NCBI GenBank assembly: GCA_020049615.1
Contig: JAIFKN010000303.1
Location: forward strand, 1 to 16,107
Source: a bacterium
Lineage (GTDB): Bacteria > Planctomycetota > UBA11346
Direction: 5' to 3'
DNA length: 16,107 nucleotides
Shown: positions 8,334-14,003 of the stretch, in pieces
How positions within the stretch are numbered: position 1 is the first letter of the stretch
Layout of the letters: each line of letters opens with the position of its first letter
The notes under the pieces: generated by a model
Told to the model about the DNA's origin: nothing
Databases searched by the model: none
What the model saw: the letters and a program-made list of their open reading frames with translations, nothing else
Made by a program: the position numbers and the translations under genes

Positions 8334-9206
8334 TCAACGCTCCGCGTGCCGCAGGCTGCGCGGAGCCTGGCCGGTGGCCAGGCGGAACTGGCGGCTGAAC
8401 ACGGTGCGGTCGCTGTAGCCCAGGCGGCGCGCCACTTCAGCCACCGGCATGCTGGCGAGCAGATGGGTAGCGCGTTCCATGCGCCGGCGCAGGTGCCAGC
8501 GCCCGGGCGGGACGCCGACCTCGCGCACGAATCGCTTGCGGAAGGCCTGCTCGCCAAGGCCGAGCGCGTGCGCCGCCGCCGCCAAGGCGAAGCCCGGCTC
8601 GGGATGGGCCGCGAGCAGCCGGCAGGCGCGGGCGCGGAAGCCGGTGTCGGCGCCAGGCGCCGGTGCCAGGCGCACCCGCTCGGACAGGGCCACCAGGCGG
8701 CGGATCAGCCCGTGGCCAGCCACCACCGGGTCGCGCAGAGCACGGTACAGCTCCCAGCCGGCCGCCAGCACCGTCGCGTCCGGTTCGGCCTGGGCGTGCG
8801 GCTGATCTGGCCACAGGCCCAGCGCGGCGAGGCGGTCGCCCAGTTCGCCGTCGGTAGAGACGGCCATCTCGGAGAAGCCGGGGGCCGGCGACACCAGCAC
8901 CTCGCTGGGAGCGCGGCCAGCGAAGCGGTACCAGCCGCCGGCCGCCAGCCCCACCGCTCCGCCGGTGTGATCGGAGAACACCGCCGATCCAGCCAGCACC
9001 ACGCTCAGCCCCCATACCGGCCCGCGCCCGGGCTGCGGTTCGCGCGGCGGCCGGGCCCCGATGATGGCGTCCTCGCCGCGCAGCCGGCGCAGCCCGTGCG
9101 CACCCTGGAAGACGACCGTGATGCGCCAATGGCGCCCGCCCTCGTCGAGGTAGCGCGTGGCGGCACGCGGCCGGCTGGAGATGTCGGTGGGAATGGGGCC
9201 GTCCAT
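8334..9206 (-). CDS. AraC/XylS-family transcriptional regulator 2 (290 aa)
   Basis: The C-terminal region carries two helix-turn-helix units: residues about 206-226 (ALAAAAHALGLGEQAFRKRF) and 254-277 (VAEVARRLGYSDRTVFSRQF), followed by the TGQAPRSLR end typical of AraC proteins. The N-terminal ~180 residues are a weakly conserved sensor-like region with beta-rich segments (WGLSVVLAGSAVF) and no recognised domain. The protein shows little similarity to AraC 1 outside the DNA-binding part, so this is not a recent duplication. It is divergent from the MDR dehydrogenase and Gfo/Idh genes across 98 bp and most likely regulates them. A poor Shine-Dalgarno context and a possible extended -10 box immediately upstream raise the chance of a leaderless transcript. 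Confidence 0.92.
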   Translation of the reverse strand: MDGPIPTDISSRPRAATRYLDEGGRHWRITVVFQGAHGLRRLRGEDAIIGARPPREPQPGRGPVWGLSVVLAGSAVFSDHTGGAVGLAAGGWYRFAGRAPSEVLVSPAPGFSEMAVSTDGELGDRLAALGLWPDQPHAQAEPDATVLAAGWELYRALRDPVVAGHGLIRRLVALSERVRLAPAPGADTGFRARACRLLAAHPEPGFALAAAAHALGLGEQAFRKRFVREVGVPPGRWHLRRRMERATHLLASMPVAEVARRLGYSDRTVFSRQFRLATGQAPRSLRHAER

Positions 9207-9304
9207 GGCCGCTCATACCAGAAAGGCCACATCGCGTCCACTTCCGCCTCCTCCGGCGGCATCCGCGACGGTACGCTGGGGGCAACTCCGCACGGAACCG
9301 AGCC
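9207..9304. promoter_or_regulatory. Divergent regulatory region between AraC 2 and the oxidoreductase pair
   Basis: On the minus strand, GTGGAC (complement of 9236-9241) and TATGAG (complement of 9212-9217), 18 bp apart with TGG before the -10, form a candidate extended -10 promoter. It would start transcription at about the AraC 2 ATG. A nested dyad occupies 9232-9268: outer arms TCGCG and CGCGA, inner arms CCGCC (9244-9248) and GGCGG (9255-9259). It could be an operator overlapping the promoter. No clear plus-strand promoter for the dehydrogenase is visible. All assignments are by eye. Confidence 0.35.
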
Positions 9305-10351
9305 ATGCCCCTCTCCTCCCGCCACATCCTCTTCACCGCTCCGAACCAGGTCGAGCTCGCCAGCGAGGAGGTTGATGGCGCCGCCCTCGCCCGCGACGAG
9401 GTGCTGATCGCCAGCGAGGCGTCGCTGATCAGTGCGGGCACCGAGCTGGCGCGGCTGCGCGGCGAGGGCGAGGGTGCCGGCGCGTTCCCCACCCGCAGCG
9501 GCTACGCCTGCATCGGACGCATCATCGCCGCCGGCGACGGCACCGCCGGCGTAAAGCCGGGCGACCGCGTGTTCTTCGCCGGCAAGCACCAGGCGGTGCA
9601 GCGGTTCCTGCACAACCAGGACCACCAGTGGGGCCGCTGCTACCCCGTGCCCGAGGGTCTCGCCCCCGAGGACGCCGCCTTCGTCTGCCTGGCGCAGATC
9701 GCTCTCGTCGCACCGTGGGTCAGCCCGGCCGGGCCCGGCGACACCGTCGCCGTGTTCGGCCTGGGGGTGATCGGCAACCTGTGCGCCCAGCTCTACCGCC
9801 TCGCCGGGGCGCGCGTCATCGGCCTCGACCCGGTGGCCGAGCGCTGCGCCATGGCGCGCCGCTGCGGCATCGGCGAGACCATCGACGCCCCCGCCGGACG
9901 CCAGGTGGAAGCCCTGCTCGCCGCCACCGGCGGCGCCGGTGCGACCGTCACCGTCGACGCCGTCGGCCATACCGCCGTGATCCAGGCGGCGGTCGAAGGC
10001 ACCCGGCTGATGGGGGAGTGCGTCCTGCTCGGCACCCCGCGCACGCCTCTCCCGGGCGACCTCACCAGCCTGCTCAACCGCGTCCACATGCAGGGCATCG
10101 CCCTACGCGGGGCGCACATGTGGCGCTTCCCGGCGACCTCGGTGCGCGGCACCACCCGCACCGTCGCCGACGCCTACGCCCTGATCTTCGCCGCCATCGC
10201 CGACGGACGGTTGCGCGTCGCGCCCCTGCGCAGCCATCTCGTCCGACCCGAGGACGCCCCCGCCTCGTACCGCGAGCTGCAGCATGCCCGCGACCGGGTC
10301 TGGGGCGTGGCCATCGATTGGCGCACGACCGCGGCGGCGCCGGCAGCCTGA
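9305..10351 (+). CDS. MDR-family (zinc-binding dehydrogenase-like) oxidoreductase lacking zinc-ligand motifs (348 aa)
   Basis: This is a medium-chain dehydrogenase/reductase of usual length. The GroES-like domain spans about 1-140, with LISAGTE (42-47) and GYACIGRI (67-73). The Rossmann domain follows, with GLGVIG at 152-157 and the NAD-preferring acidic residue D175. The Cys of the normal catalytic zinc site is replaced in the SAGTE motif, and the usual GHE is replaced by SGYAC. The structural four-Cys loop is also absent. This resembles the group containing bacteriochlorophyllide dehydrogenase-like MDR proteins. It probably oxidises or reduces a sugar or sugar-derived substrate with NAD(H). 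The Gfo/Idh gene follows by 33 bp on the same strand, suggesting a two-gene operon, and AraC 2 is divergent. The substrate is unknown. GGAA lies about 9 nt before the ATG as a weak ribosome binding site. Confidence 0.88.
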   Translation: MPLSSRHILFTAPNQVELASEEVDGAALARDEVLIASEASLISAGTELARLRGEGEGAGAFPTRSGYACIGRIIAAGDGTAGVKPGDRVFFAGKHQAVQRFLHNQDHQWGRCYPVPEGLAPEDAAFVCLAQIALVAPWVSPAGPGDTVAVFGLGVIGNLCAQLYRLAGARVIGLDPVAERCAMARRCGIGETIDAPAGRQVEALLAATGGAGATVTVDAVGHTAVIQAAVEGTRLMGECVLLGTPRTPLPGDLTSLLNRVHMQGIALRGAHMWRFPATSVRGTTRTVADAYALIFAAIADGRLRVAPLRSHLVRPEDAPASYRELQHARDRVWGVAIDWRTTAAAPAA

Positions 10352-10384
10352 GCCCCTCCATCTCCGCACCACCTCGAGACATCC

Positions 10385-11479
10385 ATGCGAGCCCCCCTCT
10401 GCCTGATCGGCGCCGGCGCCATCGCCCGACACCATGCCATCGCCAACCGCGGCCTGGCGGACGGACCGCGTCCGCTGCATGTCACCGACCCGGTGCCTGC
10501 CAGCCTCGCCGCCTTCGCCGCCGAGCATCCCGAGGCGACCACCCACCCCAGCGTCGAAGCGATGCTGGCGAGGCCGGCGGAACCGGGTGAGATAGCCATC
10601 GTCGCTGCCCCGCCATCGACCCACCATGCCATGGCCCTCGCCGCGCTCGCCAGCGGGCGGCATGTCTTGGTCGAGAAGCCCTTCGCCACCACCACCGCCC
10701 AGGCCGACGAGATGGTCGCCGAGGCGGCGCGGCGCGGCCTGCATCTGCACGAGTGCTGCTCACGCTACCTCGGCTACCGTACGACCCTCGCCGCGGCCGA
10801 GCTGGTGCGCAGCGGCGCGCTCGGCCGACCCTACCGGGTGCGCTGGCTCCAGCTGACCAACCGCGGGCGGCCGGGGATCGAATACCAGCCGCGCTCGCGC
10901 TGGTTCCTCGACCGCAGCGCCAGCGGCGGCGGCGTCGGCATGGATTGGGCGGTCTACGATCTCTCTGCCATCTGCGCCGTCCTCGCGCCGCGCGCGCTGA
11001 CCGTGTCCTCGGCCTGGACGCGCTGCCCGCCCACCGGCGTGACGCTGCCTGCCGGCACGGTGTTCGATGTCGAGCACCACATCGGAGCCGACCTCGTCGC
11101 CGAGCTGGCGGACGGCACTGCCGTATCGGTGGCCTACGAACGCGCCAGCTGCTGCCACGGCGCTGAACGCGCCGAGTCGGAGATCGCCGGCGACACCGGC
11201 GCGGTGGCGTGGCAGTGGCTGCCCTGGCCCGGCGACCGCATGTGGCTCGAGCACCGCTACGACGTGCGTGGCGCCGTCGTCTGCGAGCGGCGCGAATTCC
11301 CCACGTCGGCCGAGCTGGAGAGCCACCATCGGCCGCTGACCGCGCTCGACGCCATCCTCGCCGGCCGCCCTGCCGAGCCGATGGGAGGAGCCCGTGCGGC
11401 CAGCATCTTCGCCACCGTGCATGCTCTCTACGCCACCGCCGCCGACCGACAGCCGAGGCGCATCGCCATCGCCCGCTGA
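10385..11479 (+). CDS. Gfo/Idh/MocA-family oxidoreductase (364 aa)
   Basis: The N-terminal Rossmann fold begins LCLIGAGAIARHH, with GAGAIA at 9-14, and the family motif VEKPFA has its catalytic Lys at K98. The C-terminal domain includes SGGGVGMDWAVYDL at about 180-193. That is the position of the usual D-x-G-x-H-x-x-D catalytic motif; here the His is Tyr (Y191) while both Asp (D187, D192) remain. Members use NAD(P) to oxidise, reduce, epimerise or eliminate sugars and cyclitols. Length is normal. It lies 33 bp after the MDR dehydrogenase, so the two are likely transcribed together, perhaps acting in sequence as in keto-sugar intermediates. The Tyr replacement means the exact chemistry could differ from typical members. 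The start is supported by the position of the dinucleotide-binding strand at residue 5; the ribosome binding site is weak. Confidence 0.92.
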   Translation: MRAPLCLIGAGAIARHHAIANRGLADGPRPLHVTDPVPASLAAFAAEHPEATTHPSVEAMLARPAEPGEIAIVAAPPSTHHAMALAALASGRHVLVEKPFATTTAQADEMVAEAARRGLHLHECCSRYLGYRTTLAAAELVRSGALGRPYRVRWLQLTNRGRPGIEYQPRSRWFLDRSASGGGVGMDWAVYDLSAICAVLAPRALTVSSAWTRCPPTGVTLPAGTVFDVEHHIGADLVAELADGTAVSVAYERASCCHGAERAESEIAGDTGAVAWQWLPWPGDRMWLEHRYDVRGAVVCERREFPTSAELESHHRPLTALDAILAGRPAEPMGGARAASIFATVHALYATAADRQPRRIAIAR

Positions 11480-11485
11480 GCGGGC
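11471..11485 (+). terminator. Short GC hairpin with the Gfo/Idh stop codon in its loop
   Basis: GCCCGC (11471-11476) and GCGGGC (11480-11485) pair perfectly around the TGA stop codon of the Gfo/Idh gene. The convergent membrane-protein gene ends at 11493. No T-run follows on either strand, so this is only a candidate bidirectional terminator. Confidence 0.25.
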
Positions 11486-11492
11486 CGGACCA

Positions 11493-11798
11493 TCAGCGCA
11501 GCCGGGTGCGGACCCAGCCTTCGATCGCCAGTTCGGGTCCCAGCAGCGAACGACCCAGCCCCACCACCAGCCGGTCGGTCCCGCTGGCGAACTCGGTGAG
11601 CAGCGAGAGGTAGAGCACCACCCGGCCATCTGTGGGCCCGTCCTCGTGCACCACCGCGACGACGAGGTAGTCGTGCAGCAGGAAGCGCAGCAGGCCGATG
11701 GTCAGGACATAGGCTGCGCAGGCCGCGAGCAGCCAGAACCACCAGGCCCTCAGCCAGTTCCGGAGGCGCAGCTTCGATCGGAGCCGGCGCGAGCGCAT
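11493..11798 (-). CDS. Small single-span membrane protein, unknown function (101 aa)
   Basis: I do not recognise a family. A very basic N-terminus (MRSRRLRSKLRLRN) is followed by one strongly hydrophobic segment at about residues 18-41 (WFWLLAACAAYVLTIGLL). After this comes a ~60-residue soluble part with HEDGPTDGR and SLLTEFASGTDRLV. The positive-inside rule puts the N-terminus in the cytoplasm and the C-terminal part outside. A longer frame exists up to 12008, but the added residues are low-complexity and lie over a probable promoter region, so ATG 11798 is chosen. The gene is convergent with Gfo/Idh (13 bp) and divergent from the HEAT-repeat gene. Codon third positions are strongly G/C, as in its neighbours. 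It is probably a real but uncharacterised gene. Confidence 0.6.
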   Translation of the reverse strand: MRSRRLRSKLRLRNWLRAWWFWLLAACAAYVLTIGLLRFLLHDYLVVAVVHEDGPTDGRVVLYLSLLTEFASGTDRLVVGLGRSLLGPELAIEGWVRTRLR

Positions 11799-12013
11799 GC
11801 GCCGAGTGTCGGCCGGCCAGCGCCTCAGGCCAGGACTTGCCTCAGGGCACTGGGCCGCTCCGTCCCAATGGTGGGATGGAGGCCGCTGGGCCGTCCTGGC
11901 GGAGCGGTACGGCGGACGCACGCTGCCAGCATGCTCCGGCTGCCGCACTCCGACCGCCGTCCATCCGCCGTGACTGCGAAGCGAGCTCTGCCCAGCGGTG
12001 GAATCCACGTGAC
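11799..12013. promoter_or_regulatory. Divergent intergenic region with a 10-bp-stem hairpin
   Basis: This 215-bp stretch separates the small membrane protein and HEAT-repeat genes. CTCCGTCCCA at 11858-11867 pairs with TGGGATGGAG at 11872-11881 (one G-T) across a 4-nt loop. It might be an operator for both genes or a transcript hairpin. I see no convincing sigma70 promoter on either strand and no other gene. Confidence 0.3.
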
Positions 12014-13486
12014 ATGGCGCCGGTCATGAGCCTGCGCCTGCTCTGCTGGTTGGCCGCTGGCGTGCTGGCGACGGTGCTGGCGACCGGCTGGTTCCTGCTG
12101 CCGCGGATCTGGCCCGGCGCGGTGGTGGCGTACAGCCCGCTGCTGGGTCCGGCGATCCGTGCCGAGGCCCGGCGCCGCACCGGCGGATCGCCGCTGGTGC
12201 CGGCCCACTGGGTCGCCTACGTGCCGCTCGACCGGCGCCTGCGCCAGGACCCCGCGGCCGGAGCCGAGGCGCTGCTCGCCGCCCTGCGCGACAGCGACGT
12301 CGAGGTCCGCCGGGTGGCGGCCGGTGAGCTGCAGCAGCTGCGGCTGGGAGCCGCGACCGGACGCGCGCTGCTCGATCGTGCCGCCGGCCATGCCGGCGAT
12401 GCCGATGCCCGGGTCCGCGCCCATCTCATCGCCCTGCTGGCCGACGCCGGAAGCCACGACCGGCTCGTCCTGGCTGGCCTGCGCGATCCCGCCGCGCCGG
12501 TGCGGCTTGCCGCCGTCAACAGCCTGACCCACCGGCGCGACGCGCGCCTCCTGCCCGAATTCCTCCGCCTGGTCGACGACCGCGATGACGGCGTCGCCTG
12601 CGCGGCGATGGGGGCGCTCGGCCGCCTGGGACGGGACGAGGCGGTCGAGCCGCTGCTGCGCGCCCTGGGCAGCCGTCCCCAGGCGGTGGGCGCGGCCGGC
12701 AACGCGCTGCGCGGGCTGCGGCTCGCCCCCGAGCAGCGCCGGCGCATGCTGGCGGGCCTGATCGCGGCGCTGCGCGACGATGGCGTGCGCTGGTCGGCGC
12801 TGAGCGCGGAATGGCTGCTGCAGGACCAGCACGACGATCTGGCCGAGGAGCTGCTGCGCGATGCGCTGGGCGACCCCGACTACCAGTGCCGCCAGTTCGC
12901 CGCCGATCTCCTGCGCGCGCGCGGCGCCACGCCCGACGCGCGGCTGGTGGCGGTAACCATCGAAGGTCTGCGCGACGACGACTATCCCCGGGCCCGCGAC
13001 TACTCGCATTACACCGGCCTGCGCAATGCCAAGGACGGGACGCGCTGGCTGTGGCTGCATCCGGACGCCGGCACCCCGGGCTTGCGCGAGGCGCTCGCCT
13101 CACCAGACGCGCAGCAGCGCTTCCTCGCCGCCTGGCTCCTGGCCATGCGCCAGGACACGGACTCCACCCACGCCATCTGCGCCGAACTGCTGCCATGTCT
13201 GCGCGCATCCGCCGGCAAGCCGGCGGCGACCTGGGCGATCATGGCGCTCTACCGCCTGGGTCCCGCGGCCCGGCCCCAGGCCGAGGCCGCCCTGCCCGCC
13301 GCCGACGCCCGGCAATCCGCCTGCATCCAGCTCCTGCTGCGCGACTGGTCTGATCCACCACGCAGCACGGCCGAGGCCGCGCGCCGCGGCCGACTGCCAC
13401 TGTCGGTGCTCTACCACGACCCGGCCTGGGAGCCCGCCCTGCAGGCCCCCGGCCTGCTGCCCGAGCCCTTTCCGCACCTCCGCTGA
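12014..13486 (+). CDS. Membrane-anchored HEAT-repeat protein (490 aa)
   Basis: An N-terminal hydrophobic segment at about residues 6-30 (LCWLAAGVLATVLATGWFLL) is a signal anchor. From about 75 to 320 the sequence is a run of roughly six HEAT-like helical repeats, each with the pattern LxxALRDxDxxVRxxAAxxL: for instance ALLAALRDSDVEVRRVAAGE, GLRDPAAPVRLAAVNSL and FLRLVDDRDDGVACAAMGAL. The remaining ~170 residues are also helical and include a less regular region with RDYSHYTGLRNAKDG. HEAT solenoids bind protein partners; no enzymatic motif is seen. Such proteins are abundant in planctomycetes. ATG 12014 is taken because GGAA lies about 10 nt upstream; ATG 12026, four codons later, is the alternative. 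It is divergent from the small membrane protein and may work with it, which is only positional inference. Confidence 0.85.
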   Translation: MAPVMSLRLLCWLAAGVLATVLATGWFLLPRIWPGAVVAYSPLLGPAIRAEARRRTGGSPLVPAHWVAYVPLDRRLRQDPAAGAEALLAALRDSDVEVRRVAAGELQQLRLGAATGRALLDRAAGHAGDADARVRAHLIALLADAGSHDRLVLAGLRDPAAPVRLAAVNSLTHRRDARLLPEFLRLVDDRDDGVACAAMGALGRLGRDEAVEPLLRALGSRPQAVGAAGNALRGLRLAPEQRRRMLAGLIAALRDDGVRWSALSAEWLLQDQHDDLAEELLRDALGDPDYQCRQFAADLLRARGATPDARLVAVTIEGLRDDDYPRARDYSHYTGLRNAKDGTRWLWLHPDAGTPGLREALASPDAQQRFLAAWLLAMRQDTDSTHAICAELLPCLRASAGKPAATWAIMALYRLGPAARPQAEAALPAADARQSACIQLLLRDWSDPPRSTAEAARRGRLPLSVLYHDPAWEPALQAPGLLPEPFPHLR

Positions 13487-13610
13487 CCCCACCGCTCGTG
13501 GATGGCGTCCGCCGAGCGAACGCCGGAGCGCGCCGGGCTGGAGCCGTGCTGTCCGTGTGGCTCTGGCCGGCGTGCGACCAGAGAGCCTGGAACGAGCGAC
13601 CCCGCTACAC

Positions 13611-13696
13611 CGAATCGACGCGCGTATGCGCGGCGTGTCGAGCGGGGGTTCCGGGGCCAAAGGGCCCCGGCGGGGACGTGGGGCAGAGCCCCACGA
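13611..13696 (+). repeat. Three-hairpin element, copy 1
   Basis: The 5' stem pairs CGACGC (13616-13621) with GTGTCG (13635-13640), with an inner GCG/CGC stem. The middle stem pairs CCGGGGCC (13651-13658) with GGCCCCGG (13663-13670), loop AAAG. The 3' stem pairs CGTGGGGC (13677-13684) with GCCCCACG (13688-13695), loop AGA. Strand of action is unknown; an RNA from either strand could fold. Confidence 0.75.
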
Positions 13697-13814
13697 GCAA
13701 ATCGTGGCTAGCGTCCGCCGAGCGAGCGCCCGGGCGAGCGACGATCGGTGGATCTGCACCATGTAGTAGGTGTCGCGAGGCCGCAGCGAGCCTGGAACAG
13801 AAACCCCCGCCTGG

Positions 13815-13900
13815 CGAATCGACGCGCGTATGCGCGGCGTGTCGAGCGGGGGTTCCGGGGGAGAAGTCCCCCGGCGGGGACGTGGGGCAGAGCCCCACGA
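13815..13900 (+). repeat. Three-hairpin element, copy 2
   Basis: It has the same length and outer stems as copy 1. The middle stem is CCGGGGGA (13855-13862) with TCCCCCGG (13867-13874), loop GAAG: two base pairs differ from copy 1 and both still pair. The 3' stem pairs 13881-13888 with 13892-13899. The element ends 8 bp from the stop codon of the out-of-frame tail at 13909. Confidence 0.75.
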
Positions 13901-13908
13901 ACAGAAAG

Positions 13909-14003
13909 CTACTTCTTGCCGGCGGCCTGCTGGACCTGGGCGTAGCGGACGGGGTCGTATGGGCGGAGGTCTACCTCGCCTCCGCCGCCGCGCCAGCGGC
14001 CGG
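13909..14003 (-). pseudogene. Out-of-frame coding-like tail after the dehydrogenase stop (possible frameshifted C-terminus)
   Basis: On the minus strand, shifted relative to the dehydrogenase frame, the segment just beyond its stop reads GEVDLRPYDPVRYAQ, then VQQAAGKK and TAG (complement of 13909-13911). Almost all its codons end in G or C, as in real genes here, and the protein-like ending KK-stop is followed 8 bp later by the hairpin repeat. The dehydrogenase's own frame meets a second stop within this stretch. It may be the true C-terminus of the dehydrogenase separated by a small indel in the GC-rich triplet run near 13975-14005, or the relic end of another gene. Chance is possible for so short a segment. 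Confidence 0.4.

Larger units (their letters stand above)
13496..13900. repeat. Two tandem ~205-bp units, each ending in an 86-bp three-hairpin element
   Basis: No gene is supported between 13487 and 13908. Unit 1 (13496-13696) and unit 2 (13702-13900) align with a 204-206-bp offset. GCGTCCGCCGAGCGA recurs at 13505 and 13711, GAGCCTGGAAC at 13583 and 13788, and the 86-bp hairpin block at 13611-13696 and 13815-13900. The middle of each unit is diverged. The block has three stems; the two outer ones are identical between copies and the middle one covaries. It resembles the GC-rich multi-hairpin REP/BIME-like intergenic repeats of other bacteria. It could also end transcription from both flanking genes, since it lies 10 bp after the HEAT-gene stop and 8 bp before a minus-strand stop at 13909. 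No T-tract is present. Confidence 0.8.

Noticed and set aside
7358..8557. Minus-strand open frame across sulfatase 2 and the AraC 2 terminus
   Set aside because: It overlaps two genes with clear family motifs and shows no recognisable domain.
11825..13060. Minus-strand open frame of 411 codons opposite the HEAT gene
   Set aside because: It is a Gln/Gly/Ala/Arg-rich shadow with no motif; the plus-strand HEAT repeats are clear.
13496..13900. CRISPR array
   Set aside because: There are only two units with long, partly similar intervening sequence, no regular spacers, and no cas gene.
13498..13945. Short overlapping open frames within the tandem repeats
   Set aside because: The same peptide-like text recurs because the DNA repeats; selection is visible on hairpin pairing and not on codons.
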